This document shows, in pieces, positions 9,749 to 20,867 of a stretch of DNA of 64,000 nucleotides; the first letter of the stretch is position 1; every line of letters starts with the position of its first letter. The position numbers were made by a program, and so were the translations under genes. Source of the stretch: Lacrimispora xylanolytica (GTDB lineage: Bacteria; Bacillota; Clostridia; Lachnospirales; Lachnospiraceae); assembly GCF_026723765.1 (NCBI RefSeq), contig NZ_CP113524.1, positions 4,117,501 through 4,181,500 of the forward strand, written 5' to 3'. The notes beneath the pieces are model-generated. The model was not told where the DNA came from and did not search any database. It saw only the letters and a program-made list of their open reading frames with translations.

Positions 9749-10433
9749 CTCCCCACACCACCTTTAGATATTTTGGTTCCTTAGGATCTATCTCAATCTT
9801 TTCCCGGATTTTTCTTACATGCACCATAATGGTATCTGTATTAATGGCACGTTCGTTCCAGACTCTTTCGTATATCTCTTCTGCCGAAAAAACTCTTCCG
9901 GGATTTTTCATAAGAAGAGCTAGAATCTTAAATTCAATGGGAGTTAACTTTACCGGCTTCTCATCTACGAACACCTCCACCGTGTCCTCGTTAAGCTCCA
10001 GTCCTCCGATGACATAGACATTGCTCCGTTCCTTCTCTTCCTTTGCTTCCAGCATATCCATATACTTTTTGTACCGTCTTAACTGGGAATTGACCCTGGC
10101 TAACAGCTCCATTGGGGTAAATGGCTTGGATACGTAATCATCCGCACCGATATTAAGCCCCATGATCTTATCCACTTCTTCTGATTTAGCTGATAAAATG
10201 ATGACAGGAAAATCGTATTTTTCTCTCAGCTTTACGGTCATGGTGATTCCATCCATTCTGGGCATCATTACATCCACGATTGCCAGGTGAATCTCTTCCC
10301 TATCAAGAATCTTAAGCCCTTCTAACCCATCTGCCGCCTGGAACACCTCATATCCCTGGCTTCTTAAGTATATTTCCACTCCTTCTCGGATTTCTTTATC
10401 ATCTTCCACTAATAAAATGTGATTTGCTTCCAT
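9720..10433 (-). CDS. OmpR/VanR-family response regulator
   Basis: DNA-binding partner of the overlapping kinase. 237 aa: receiver domain 1-120 with acidic pocket (LLVEDDKEI), phospho-acceptor Asp in AIVDVMMPRMDG (~53) and Lys in DDYVSKPF (~104); winged-helix output domain ~140-235 ending GVGYKIEK. The start ATG has an AAGGAGGAAAG site. The most similar families are VanR-like regulators; no van resistance genes are nearby, so no resistance role is implied. The 247-bp spacer upstream (10434-10680) holds the exonuclease terminator and presumably this pair's promoter, which I could not place. Confidence 0.92.
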   Translation of the reverse strand: MEANHILLVEDDKEIREGVEIYLRSQGYEVFQAADGLEGLKILDREEIHLAIVDVMMPRMDGITMTVKLREKYDFPVIILSAKSEEVDKIMGLNIGADDYVSKPFTPMELLARVNSQLRRYKKYMDMLEAKEEKERSNVYVIGGLELNEDTVEVFVDEKPVKLTPIEFKILALLMKNPGRVFSAEEIYERVWNERAINTDTIMVHVRKIREKIEIDPKEPKYLKVVWGVGYKIEKQA

Positions 10434-10614
10434 GCTTTCTTTCCTCCTTGACCTATTCTGATATTATGGCACCTGCAAAAGCTGCATTGCCCTACCTGCA
10501 TTTTTTGGCAAAATGTTCAATGACCCACGATCTTAATATTATTAGGATAAAGAACCATTCTTAAAATGATTGACAGAGAAACCGAAAGAAATTCTAAAAA
10601 TATTTTTCCGGAAT

Positions 10615-10650
10615 CGAAAAACAGAGGATGAAATATTTTCAACCCTCTGC
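10615..10650 (-). terminator. Terminator of the YhaM-like gene
   Basis: On the minus strand CAGAGG...CCTCTG forms a 6-bp core stem extended by the TTGAAA/TTTCA arms (10649-10622), followed by TTTTTCG. It lies about 30 bp past the stop at 10681. Confidence 0.7.
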
Positions 10651-10680
10651 TTTCCTAACGCCATATGGTAAAAACGGCGC

Positions 10681-11625
10681 TTATTCTGTCGTCTTTCTGA
10701 TATTTGTGTCCATGAGACGGTTAAAACCAAGCCAGCCACTGTTATCTCCTGCCCCTCTTAACACTTCGATCATGCTTTCCATCTTTGCATCCGTATTATC
10801 TGCAAAATTAAGAGCAAGCGCTTCTATAATCGCCGGTTTTTTCGGCGAGCCGTATTCCAGTTCCCCATGGTGGGCCAAAATGCAGTGCTTAAGCTCAGTT
10901 GCAGTCTTTTCCGGGAATCCAGGAATGGTTTTCATTCTCTCACTGATCATCTCGGTTCCGATGATGATGTGGCCTAAAAGCTGTCCGTCGTCGGTATAAT
11001 CATTTTCCGGAAATGCAGAGAGTTCCTTTGTCTTGCCCACATCGTGGAACATGGCTGCAGTTAAAAGCAGATCCCGGTTGATAAGAGGATAATATCCTGC
11101 ATAGTAGTCACACAGCTTTACTACGCTTAAGGTATGCTCTAACAGTCCTCCTACAAACCCATGATGAACACTTTTCGCTGCGGAATGGAATTGAAATGCC
11201 TTGGCAAATGCAGCATCCTCTACAAAAAAGCTTTCTAACAGCTTCTTTAAGTAAGGATTCTTTAAGGATCTGATAAAGCCAAGGAGCTCTTCATACATGA
11301 GTCCAATGTCTTTCGTGGAAACAGGCAGATAATCCCCAGGCACATATTCTCCTTCTTCTGCTTTGCGGGCACGTTTGATGTTAAGCTGATTGGAATTCTG
11401 GAATACGGTAACATCTGCATCAATGAAAACGTAATCCATGGATTCAAAATTGCCGATTCCAGGAGAATTCAAATCCCATATCTTGGCATCAATCGTGCCT
11501 GTCTTATCCTGAAGGATCACATTGCCGTACTCTTTTCCTGATTTTGTCAGGCAAACCTGTCTGTTTTTACATAAATACACATCTGAAACATGCATCCCTT
11601 CACGGAATGATTCTATATATCTCAT
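10681..11625 (-). CDS. yhaM: YhaM-family 3'-5' exoribonuclease (OB fold + HD domain)
   Basis: Cytoplasmic nuclease that trims 3' ends of RNA and single-stranded DNA in Firmicutes. 314 aa. An N-terminal OB-fold (~residues 10-95; VILQDKTGTIDAKIWD) is followed by an HD phosphohydrolase domain (~155-290) with metal ligands visible as HHGFVGGLLEHT, AAMFHDVGK (HD pair) and ILAHHGELEYGSP. This is the canonical YhaM/CBF1 layout. The ATG has a GGAGG site. A hairpin (11660-11682) separates it from the upstream HtrA-like gene, overlapping that gene's stop. Confidence 0.9.
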   Translation of the reverse strand: MRYIESFREGMHVSDVYLCKNRQVCLTKSGKEYGNVILQDKTGTIDAKIWDLNSPGIGNFESMDYVFIDADVTVFQNSNQLNIKRARKAEEGEYVPGDYLPVSTKDIGLMYEELLGFIRSLKNPYLKKLLESFFVEDAAFAKAFQFHSAAKSVHHGFVGGLLEHTLSVVKLCDYYAGYYPLINRDLLLTAAMFHDVGKTKELSAFPENDYTDDGQLLGHIIIGTEMISERMKTIPGFPEKTATELKHCILAHHGELEYGSPKKPAIIEALALNFADNTDAKMESMIEVLRGAGDNSGWLGFNRLMDTNIRKTTE

Positions 11626-11671
11626 TTATTTCCTCCACATTTGACTCGGGTAACAAGGAGAGCCAGGAAGA

Positions 11672-12982
11672 TCACCTGGCTCCGATGGTTACCTGAAATT
11701 GTATCTTTTTATATTCTTCCCTTCCGCTTCGGGAAACCGTGACAGGTATGACCTGTCCGGGGGTGGATTTTTCCAGTAGAATCTGAAAATCCTTCATGGT
11801 GACAATGGTATCTCCTCCCATGGAGGTAATGATGTCACCGCACTGGATTCCGGCGTTATAGGCTGGACTGTCCCCATTGACCTCAACTACATAAACTCCC
11901 AGCGGCATTCCGCTGCTGTTCATGGCGGCACTGACTTCCTGGCCTTTGATTCCAAAGTATGGATATGCCTCTCCGTTGCTGATCTTTTCCAAAATATTCT
12001 TGTAATCGGAAATGGCCATAGCAGCCGTCATATTTGTATTTCCTTCATTCTTATATTCATCCGTTGTCCAGCCGATGATCTGGCCCGACGTATTCATAAG
12101 AAAGGTTCCTGTTCCTGCATTCCCCTTTACATCCGTATAAAGGACACGGGTCATACCATCTGTAACCTGAACATTCTTTGTAATATAGGAAATAAATCCG
12201 TACCCCGAGGAATGAACCATGCCTGCGGGACCGCCAATGGCAATGACTAAATCTCCCTGCTTCACAGAATAGGAATTTCCAAGCTCAAGAGCTTTGATTT
12301 CTTCTAAGAGCGCCCTTCCAAGGCCCTCCGTGGACACGCTGACAATTGCCATTCCGGAAAGCTTATCTCTTTGCTTAATGGTACCCTGTACCTCAGTTCC
12401 GTCTGTAAATGCCACACGAATGGCATCTGCATCCTCAACCGCACCTTCCGGTGTAAGCACTAGAAGCTCCTGGTTGGCAAAGGCTGTGATCACACCTGCA
12501 TAGAGGCCTGAATTCTCCACCGGATTGTTAAACCAGTCTTTCTGAGTTTTAACAGAATGAACCGTAACAATACCTTTGTCCGCCTTTTGAACCAATGTTT
12601 TCATGTTTCCATAAAGCGTGTTTAAATCTTCCATAGAAAACGGATACTTCTCCATGGCAGATTTTAAGATATCCTCGATGGGTTCTGTCTGGACCTCCGT
12701 AGAGGCTGCTAAAGCCTCTGAAGACGCTGCCTCAGGGTCATCCTTGGGTATGGTTACCGGAGTACCTTCCGTGGTGGCTTCTCTTACGAACCACCTTTCA
12801 GCAACTGGTCTTGATATGACAAATGTAACCGCCGCAACAAATCCGAAAACAACTGCAGTCGCCAAAAAACCCAGAGACCTTTTTAAAATATCTTCCTTTG
12901 ACATAGGCTGCTTGACTATTTTTTCGTTAATAAACCGACGGGGCTCCGTCTTTCTATCATCTGGCCCGTTATGATCCGGCAT
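11672..12982 (-). CDS. HtrA-like membrane-anchored PDZ protein lacking the protease triad
   Basis: 436 aa: cytoplasmic tail, one TM helix (~37-57), a linker, a trypsin-like beta-barrel domain (~125-325) and one PDZ domain (~340-430). The scaffold aligns with HtrA/DegP/S1C (TDGTEVQGTIKQRD, GDLVIAIGGPAG, SGQIIGW). The three catalytic positions are all changed: the TNNHVV His is Gly180 (LTPEGAV), the LTDIAV Asp is Gly210 (LSGMAI), and the GNSGG Ser is Ala289 (GNAGTG). I therefore read it as a proteolytically inactive HtrA paralogue that may act as a PDZ-based binding or sensing protein. The start has an AAAGGAGGG site. Confidence 0.85.
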   Translation of the reverse strand: MPDHNGPDDRKTEPRRFINEKIVKQPMSKEDILKRSLGFLATAVVFGFVAAVTFVISRPVAERWFVREATTEGTPVTIPKDDPEAASSEALAASTEVQTEPIEDILKSAMEKYPFSMEDLNTLYGNMKTLVQKADKGIVTVHSVKTQKDWFNNPVENSGLYAGVITAFANQELLVLTPEGAVEDADAIRVAFTDGTEVQGTIKQRDKLSGMAIVSVSTEGLGRALLEEIKALELGNSYSVKQGDLVIAIGGPAGMVHSSGYGFISYITKNVQVTDGMTRVLYTDVKGNAGTGTFLMNTSGQIIGWTTDEYKNEGNTNMTAAMAISDYKNILEKISNGEAYPYFGIKGQEVSAAMNSSGMPLGVYVVEVNGDSPAYNAGIQCGDIITSMGGDTIVTMKDFQILLEKSTPGQVIPVTVSRSGREEYKKIQFQVTIGAR

Positions 12983-13102
12983 ACTTACCCTCCTTTGCAG
13001 AAGACCTACCTACTATTATAAGGTTCTTCCTGTCTTAATGCAAGAAAAACCTGTGAAACCCGAAAAACAGGGGCTTTAAGGCCATGAAAAACATCCTGAG
13101 GA

Positions 13103-13132
13103 TTGCAGTTTTTATCTCACGTATGCTATACT
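13103..13132 (+). promoter_or_regulatory. Sigma-A promoter of mutS2
   Basis: TTGCAG (13103-13108), 18-bp spacer, TATACT (13127-13132) with TG one base before it. The mutS2 ATG is 55 bp downstream. A 6-codon ATG frame (13170-13190) lies in the leader and ends just inside the mutS2 start. Confidence 0.6.
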
Positions 13133-13186
13133 GTAAACGGTACAAAGGTCAACATTTGGAAAGAAAGTTATGAAAAAGGTAAATAT

Positions 13187-15580
13187 ATGAATCAGAAAGC
13201 ATTAAAAACGTTAGAATACCATAAAATCATTGGAACTCTTATAGAATATGCAACCTCTGACGCAGGAAAAGAGCTGTGCAAACACCTGGTTCCATCTACT
13301 GATTACCAGGAAATCGTACAGGCCCAGACAGAAACCACAGATGCGGTTTCAAGAGTTCGTCAGAAGGGGAATATTTCATTTAACGGAGTGAAAGATATCC
13401 GCCCTTCCATCAAGCGCCTGGAGGTGGGAAGTTCCCTTGGCATCATTGAAATACTTGCCATTAGTTCCCTGTTAACCATATCTGCTCGTGCAAAGGCTTA
13501 TGGGCGCCATGAAGACTCAGAGCTTCCTGAGGATTCTCTGGAGGAATTCTTCCGGTTGTTAGAGCCATTAACTCCAGTGAATACAGAAATCAAACGCTGC
13601 ATTATCTCAGAGGAGGAAGTCAGTGACGACGCTAGTCCGGGACTTCACAAGGTTAGACGGCAGATGCGGTCTATCAACGATAAAATTCATACCCAGTTAA
13701 ATTCTATATTAAATTCCAACCGTTCTTATCTTCAGGATGCAGTAATTACCATGAGAGACGGCCGTTACTGTCTGCCTGTTAAATCAGAACACAAGTCCCA
13801 GGTTTCCGGTATGGTCCACGACCAGTCTTCCACTGGTTCCACCCTCTTTATCGAGCCTATGGCAATCGTAAAGCTTAATAACGAGCTTCGCACCCTGGAA
13901 ATTCAGGAACAGAAGGAAATCGAGATGATCCTGGCTGATTTAAGCAATCAGCTTATGCCTTATTTAGAAGAGCTTGAGACCGATTATATCACCCTGGCTA
14001 AGCTTGATTTTATCTTTGCAAAGGCGGCTCTGTCTAAGCATTACAAGGGAAGCGAGCCTGTGTTTAATACGAAGGGACTCATTCATATTAAAGATGGACG
14101 CCATCCTCTTCTTGATCCTCAAAAGGTAGTTCCTATCACCATCCATCTGGGCCGTGATTTTGACTTGTTAATCGTAACAGGTCCTAATACTGGTGGTAAG
14201 ACCGTTTCCATTAAGACGGTGGGGCTATTCACCCTTATGGGACAATCCGGCCTTCACATTCCAGCCTTTGACGGATCAGAGCTAGCTGTGTTTGATGAGG
14301 TCTTTGCTGATATCGGCGACGAGCAGAGCATTGAACAGAGTCTGAGCACCTTTTCCTCTCATATGACGAATATTGTCCAGATTTTGGGACAGGCAGACAG
14401 CCGTTCTCTTTGTTTATTTGACGAACTTGGCGCAGGAACCGATCCTACGGAAGGTGCTGCACTTGCCATTTCCATATTGTCATTCCTTCACAACATGAAA
14501 TGCCGTACCATGGCTACCACCCATTACAGCGAGCTTAAGGTATTTGCCTTAACGACTCCGGGAGTGGAAAATGCCTGCTGTGAATTTGATGTGGAAACTC
14601 TAAAGCCTACCTACCGTCTCTTAATCGGTGTTCCGGGAAAGAGTAACGCGTTTGCCATTTCCAAAAAGCTGGGACTTCCGGATTATATCATTGAAGATGC
14701 AAAGACACATCTGGAAGCAAAGGATGAAACCTTTGAGGACCTTCTGGCTCATTTGGAGGAAAACCGTATTACCATTGAAAAGGAACGAATTCAGATTGAA
14801 TCTTATAAGCGGGAGGTGGAACAGCTTAAGACCAGGCTGACCCAAAAAGAGGAGCGGTTAGACGAGCAGCGGGATAAGATGATCCGTACTGCCAAGGAAG
14901 AAGCCCAGAGAATTTTACGGGATGCCAAGGATACCGCAGACCAGACCATCCGCCAGATCAACAAGCTGTCTAATGATTCTGGAATCAGCAAGGAATTAGA
15001 GGCGGAGCGGAGCCGGTTACGGGGAAAGCTTCAGGATGTGGATGCTTCTCTTACCCTTAAAAAGGAGAAAAGCCGGCAAACAAAGGGAATTGACCCGAAA
15101 AAGCTGAAGCTTGGAGAAGGAGTCAAGGTGCTTAGTATGAATTTAAATGGTACCGTCAGCTCTCTTCCTAACGCCAAAGGAGATTTATACGTTCAGATGG
15201 GTATTTTAAGATCCCTTGTGAATTTATCTGATCTTGAGCTTTTACAGGAGGACTCTGTATCTTCATCAGGAGGCAAAAACGGTACGAGACAAGGGGGAAG
15301 CGGAAGCAGCTCCACCAGAATGTCTAAATCCTTCTCCATTTCACCAGAAATTAATCTCATCGGTATGACCACGGATGAGGCCATTCCACAGCTTGACAAG
15401 TATTTAGATGATGCTTATCTGGCTCATCTGCCTCAGGTAAGAGTGGTTCACGGACGGGGAACCGGAGCGTTAAAAGCTGCAGTTCATAAGCATTTAAAAA
15501 AGCTTAAATATGTAAAGGAATTCCGTCTCGGTGCCTTTGGAGAAGGGGATTCCGGAGTAACCATTGTTTCATTCAAATAA
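13187..15580 (+). CDS. mutS2: MutS2, recombination/ribosome-rescue ATPase with Smr endonuclease domain
   Basis: 797 aa, the usual MutS2 length. Core and lever helices come first, then the MutS ATPase with Walker A GPNTGGKT (~330), Walker B CLFDELGAGTDPTEG and ABC-type dimer contacts (STFSSHMTNI). A long coiled coil (~510-620) follows, then the C-terminal Smr domain (LIGMTTDEA ... VRVVHGRGTGALK). MutS2 proteins act in suppressing recombination and, in Bacillus, in splitting collided ribosomes; mismatch-binding domain I is absent. ATG 13187 is chosen over the 28-codon extension to 13103, which would begin inside the promoter -35; its ribosome site (AAAAAGG) is modest. Confidence 0.94.
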   Translation: MNQKALKTLEYHKIIGTLIEYATSDAGKELCKHLVPSTDYQEIVQAQTETTDAVSRVRQKGNISFNGVKDIRPSIKRLEVGSSLGIIEILAISSLLTISARAKAYGRHEDSELPEDSLEEFFRLLEPLTPVNTEIKRCIISEEEVSDDASPGLHKVRRQMRSINDKIHTQLNSILNSNRSYLQDAVITMRDGRYCLPVKSEHKSQVSGMVHDQSSTGSTLFIEPMAIVKLNNELRTLEIQEQKEIEMILADLSNQLMPYLEELETDYITLAKLDFIFAKAALSKHYKGSEPVFNTKGLIHIKDGRHPLLDPQKVVPITIHLGRDFDLLIVTGPNTGGKTVSIKTVGLFTLMGQSGLHIPAFDGSELAVFDEVFADIGDEQSIEQSLSTFSSHMTNIVQILGQADSRSLCLFDELGAGTDPTEGAALAISILSFLHNMKCRTMATTHYSELKVFALTTPGVENACCEFDVETLKPTYRLLIGVPGKSNAFAISKKLGLPDYIIEDAKTHLEAKDETFEDLLAHLEENRITIEKERIQIESYKREVEQLKTRLTQKEERLDEQRDKMIRTAKEEAQRILRDAKDTADQTIRQINKLSNDSGISKELEAERSRLRGKLQDVDASLTLKKEKSRQTKGIDPKKLKLGEGVKVLSMNLNGTVSSLPNAKGDLYVQMGILRSLVNLSDLELLQEDSVSSSGGKNGTRQGGSGSSSTRMSKSFSISPEINLIGMTTDEAIPQLDKYLDDAYLAHLPQVRVVHGRGTGALKAAVHKHLKKLKYVKEFRLGAFGEGDSGVTIVSFK

Positions 15581-15600
15581 GAGTAGAAATGGAGTCTATT

Positions 15601-16311
15601 ATGGCAGAGAAACAGCGGATATTGATTGTAGATGATGACAGCAACATTGCAGAATTGATCTCCTTATATTTAATAAAAGAATGCTATGACACGGAAATTG
15701 TTGGGGACGGGGAGGAAGCTCTCCGTGTCTTTCCGGAATTTAAGCCAAACCTTGTTCTTCTTGACTTAATGCTGCCAGGCATGGACGGCTATCAGGTATG
15801 CCAGAGAATCCGTTCCCAGTCCCAGATTCCAATTATCATGCTCTCAGCCAAGGGTGAGGTCTTTGACAAGGTTCTTGGCCTTGAGCTGGGAGCCGATGAC
15901 TATATGATCAAGCCCTTTGACTCCAAGGAGCTGGTAGCCAGGGTAAAGGCAGTTTTAAGGCGTTACCAGACCATGCCCTCTCCTTCCTCCTCCCATACGG
16001 ATCAACAGGGGGATTATGTAGAGTATCCGGATTTGATTGTGAATCTTACCAATTATTCTGTTATCTATATGGGGCATTCCATTGAGATGCCTCCAAAGGA
16101 ACTGGAATTGTTATACTTTTTAGCCGCCTCTCCCAATCAGGTGTTTACCAGAGAACAGCTCCTTGACCATATCTGGGGGTATGAATACATCGGGGACACC
16201 AGAACTGTTGATGTTCATATCAAGCGTCTGCGGGAAAAGATCAAGGATCATTCTGGCTGGTCGCTTTCTACGGTCTGGGGAATCGGGTATAAGTTTGAGG
16301 TGAAGCGCTAA
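15601..16311 (+). CDS. OmpR/PhoP-family response regulator
   Basis: Transcription factor of the pair with the next gene. 236 aa: receiver domain with LIVDDDSN, phospho-acceptor Asp in LVLLDLMLPGMDG and Lys in DDYMIKPF; a linker; winged helix ending TVWGIGYKFE. ATG 15601 has a GGAG site 8 nt upstream; the alternative ATG at 15589 has none. Similar to the PhoP/WalR/YycF group. It could be the regulator of the PhoP-box-like pst promoter in this window, but that link is only inferred. Confidence 0.9.
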   Translation: MAEKQRILIVDDDSNIAELISLYLIKECYDTEIVGDGEEALRVFPEFKPNLVLLDLMLPGMDGYQVCQRIRSQSQIPIIMLSAKGEVFDKVLGLELGADDYMIKPFDSKELVARVKAVLRRYQTMPSPSSSHTDQQGDYVEYPDLIVNLTNYSVIYMGHSIEMPPKELELLYFLAASPNQVFTREQLLDHIWGYEYIGDTRTVDVHIKRLREKIKDHSGWSLSTVWGIGYKFEVKR

Positions 16312-17718
16312 ATGAGCCATTCTCTCTATACAAAATTTATCCTGGGCTACCTTATATTTGGTCTCCTTGGATTTATTACCATCGCTACCTTTTCTTCCGA
16401 AATAACCAATCAATACTTATTAAAACGTTATTCGGAAAACTTATATGATGAAGCAAACCAGATTGCCTCCTCTTACAGCGGAATGTATCATGGAAAGGAT
16501 ATGAATGTCACTGCCTCCTATCCGGAGCTTGTGAAGCTGGCTGGCTATTTAAATGCCCAGATTTGGATTGTGGAACGCCAGGGTACGATTATGGCTGACA
16601 GTGAATCAAAAGGGAAAAAAGGTGAGGTCATAGAAAATTTTGACCCGGTGGCCTTTGGGAATAAGCACTATACCACGGGAAATTATTACAATGAATTTAC
16701 CTACGATGTTCTTAGCGTCCATGCTCCCATTACTGGCAATTATACCACCTATGGCTATGTAGTGATTCATCTTCCTTTGTCTTATCTACAGATAGAACGG
16801 GATAATATTTTAAATATTGTCTATATCACTGCCGCCGTTGTTTTTGGTCTGTCCCTTGTGATTCTTCTTGTATTTACAAAGAACGTGTATCTGCCCCTGA
16901 AAAAAATCACGGCAGGTGCCAATGAATACGCCCAGGGAAACTTGACCTATCATATTGAAGTGAATACCAGAGATGAGATGGGCTATCTTGCCGGTACTCT
17001 TAATTACATGTCCAACGAGTTAAATAAGATGGAGGAATACCAAAAGAATTTTATTGCCAATGTCTCCCATGACTTCAGATCGCCTCTCACCTCGATTAAA
17101 GGATATTTGGAAGCAATACTTGATGGGACCATTCCACCGGAAATGCATGAGAAATATTTAAACCGGGTGATATCCGAAACGGAGCGGTTGAATAAATTGA
17201 CCCAGGGAATGCTGACCCTAAACTCTCTTGACAGCAAGGGCTATCTAAACCGGACCAATTTTGACATTAACCGGATCATTAAGGACACTGCGGCTTCCTT
17301 TGAAGGGACCTGCAATGAAAAGAATATTACCTTTGATTTAACCTTTTCTGACAACATTCAGATGGTGTATGCCGACTTAGGCAAAATACAGCAGGTGCTT
17401 TATAACCTCATTGACAACGCCATTAAGTTCAGTCACCATGATTCAACCGTGCTGATTCAGGCTTCTGGAAAATATGAGAAGATATTTATCTCCATTAAAG
17501 ATACGGGAATCGGCATTCCTAAGGAAAGCATAAAGAAAATCTGGGAACGTTTTTATAAAACAGACTCCTCCAGGGGAAAGGATAAGAAAGGGACGGGCTT
17601 AGGCCTTGCCATCGTCCGGGAAATCATTCAGTCTCATGGAGAGAACATTGATGTGGTCAGTACCGAAGGGGTGGGCTCGGAATTTATCTTCAGCCTTCCA
17701 AGGGCAACGAATTTATAA
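16312..17718 (+). CDS. Sensor histidine kinase (PhoR/WalK-like)
   Basis: 468 aa, starting at the base after the regulator's stop (TAA-ATG), with its GAGGTG site inside the regulator gene. TM1 ~10-30, extracytoplasmic sensor ~31-160, TM2 ~165-188, HAMP ~190-245, HisKA with acceptor His in NVSHDFRSPLTSIKGYLE, then HATPase_c (VLYNLIDNAIKFS, DTGIGIPKESIKKIW, GTGLGLAIVREI). Complete catalytic motifs indicate an active kinase. The 233-bp gap after it holds the promoter and antiterminator site of the next operon. Confidence 0.9.
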   Translation: MSHSLYTKFILGYLIFGLLGFITIATFSSEITNQYLLKRYSENLYDEANQIASSYSGMYHGKDMNVTASYPELVKLAGYLNAQIWIVERQGTIMADSESKGKKGEVIENFDPVAFGNKHYTTGNYYNEFTYDVLSVHAPITGNYTTYGYVVIHLPLSYLQIERDNILNIVYITAAVVFGLSLVILLVFTKNVYLPLKKITAGANEYAQGNLTYHIEVNTRDEMGYLAGTLNYMSNELNKMEEYQKNFIANVSHDFRSPLTSIKGYLEAILDGTIPPEMHEKYLNRVISETERLNKLTQGMLTLNSLDSKGYLNRTNFDINRIIKDTAASFEGTCNEKNITFDLTFSDNIQMVYADLGKIQQVLYNLIDNAIKFSHHDSTVLIQASGKYEKIFISIKDTGIGIPKESIKKIWERFYKTDSSRGKDKKGTGLGLAIVREIIQSHGENIDVVSTEGVGSEFIFSLPRATNL

Positions 17719-17787
17719 CAACAGATTTCTCACCATTGGTTGAAGGCGGGAAACGAGAGTCTTTTGTACTATTTTTATAATTCATTC

Positions 17788-17816
17788 TTTACATTTTCAG
17801 CTTTATATGTTAATAT
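17788..17816 (+). promoter_or_regulatory. Sigma-A promoter of the beta-glucoside PTS operon
   Basis: TTTACA (17788-17793), 17-bp spacer, TAATAT (17811-17816). The transcript would begin shortly before the antiterminator target at 17839. Confidence 0.6.
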
Positions 17817-17838
17817 TTACTCATTGAAGTTGGGGACT

Positions 17839-17874
17839 AGGTGTAACTGTGGGGAACTTTACAGGCATAACTGG
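17839..17874 (+). promoter_or_regulatory. RAT: RNA target of LicT/BglG-type antiterminator
   Basis: AGGTGTAACTG ... CAGGCATAACTGG resembles the ribonucleic antiterminator consensus (GGATTGTTACTG ... GCAGGCAAAACC). Its 3' half (17867-17874) is shared with the 5' arm of the adjoining terminator, so the two structures exclude each other. The gene immediately downstream encodes the expected antiterminator protein. Confidence 0.8.
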
Positions 17875-17927
17875 TCATATTTATATCTTTGCATAGGCAA
17901 AGTGTAGATATGACCAGTTATTTTTTT
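17867..17927 (+). terminator. Conditional leader terminator of the PTS operon
   Basis: ATAACTGGTCATAT (17867-17880) pairs with ATATGACCAGTTAT (17908-17921), with an inner CTTTGC/GCAAAG stem, followed by seven T. It would stop transcription unless the RAT hairpin forms. Confidence 0.88.
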
Positions 17928-17951
17928 ACCAATCTAGCATAGGGGTGACTT

Positions 17952-18791
17952 ATGGAAGTAAAACAGGTATTAGGAAATAACATCATCAGCTCATGGGATA
18001 CCAATGGCGAAGAGATTTTGCTTATGGGAAAAGGAATCGGCTTTTCAGTAAAGCCCGGCAGTCAAGTGGATGAATCCAAAATATCAAAGATATTTTCCTT
18101 AAGGACTCAGGAAATCAGCCGCTTCACAGAACTGCTCTCCCAGATTCCGGAGGAGCACATCCAGTGTGCCAGTGAAATCATCTCCTGCGCCAGGGATATA
18201 TTAAATAAGAAGCTAAACGACAGCATTTACATTACCCTGACGGATCATTTGAATTTTGCATTTGAGCGTAAAAAGCTGGGAATTGAAGTGAGGAATGCGC
18301 TTTTGTGGGAGATCAAGCGGTTCTATCATCAGGAATTTTTAGTGGGATTAAAAGCTCTGGAAATTATAAAGGACCGGTTTAATATCCTGCTGTCTGAGGA
18401 CGAAGCCGGAAGCATTGCCCTTCATATTGTCAATGCTGAGCTGGATACGGATATGGAGCAATCCATTGAGATTACCGGAATGATTCAGGACATCTTAAAC
18501 ATTGTCCGTTACCATTTTACCCTCTCTCTCAATGAAGAGACCCTGTCATACGAAAGGTTTGTCACCCATCTGAAATTCTTTGTCCAGAGAGCGGTGAGAA
18601 AACAATTCTACGAAACCGGTGACCCGGAGTTTTGCAATATGATCTACCGCCAGTATCAGGAAGCGCATCAATGTGCATTAAAGGTGGAGGCATATATGAT
18701 GAAGAAAAAGGATTACGTCTTGTCTGATGAAGAGCTTATGTATTTAACGGTACATATCAGAAGAATTATTAAGGAACATCGAGGCGAGTAA
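17952..18791 (+). CDS. LicT/BglG-family transcriptional antiterminator
   Basis: RNA-binding regulator that allows read-through of the leader terminator when the PTS sugar is present. 279 aa: N-terminal CAT RNA-binding domain (~1-55; VLGNNIISS, GKGIGFSVKPGS) and two PRD domains (~65-170 and ~172-279). The PRDs carry conserved histidines in LTDHLNFA and IALHIVNAE (PRD1) and near VRYHFT and LTVHIRRI (PRD2), the sites phosphorylated by EIIB/HPr in the family. It is followed 87 bp later by its cognate EII gene. Confidence 0.93.
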   Translation: MEVKQVLGNNIISSWDTNGEEILLMGKGIGFSVKPGSQVDESKISKIFSLRTQEISRFTELLSQIPEEHIQCASEIISCARDILNKKLNDSIYITLTDHLNFAFERKKLGIEVRNALLWEIKRFYHQEFLVGLKALEIIKDRFNILLSEDEAGSIALHIVNAELDTDMEQSIEITGMIQDILNIVRYHFTLSLNEETLSYERFVTHLKFFVQRAVRKQFYETGDPEFCNMIYRQYQEAHQCALKVEAYMMKKKDYVLSDEELMYLTVHIRRIIKEHRGE

Positions 18792-18845
18792 CCATGCTTT
18801 AAATCACTGTGGACATGGCCGATCACGTGATGGAAAGATAGATAA

Positions 18846-20795
<1,950 letters not shown>

Positions 20796-20833
20796 TGAAA
20801 TAATTCAGGAGAAATTGAAACCTGTTACTCCAT

Positions 20834-20867
20834 AAAAAAGAGTCTGGCAAGCCAGACTCTTTTTTTA
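20834..20867. terminator. Bidirectional terminator between the PTS gene and phoH
   Basis: AAAAAAGAGTCTGGC (20834-20848) pairs with GCCAGACTCTTTTTTT (20851-20866). A-run and T-run on both sides serve the two convergent genes. Confidence 0.9.

Noticed and set aside
13126-13145. Catabolite-response (cre) site near TGTAAACGGTACA
   Set aside because: One base short of the 14-bp cre consensus and located at the mutS2 promoter, where such control is not expected.
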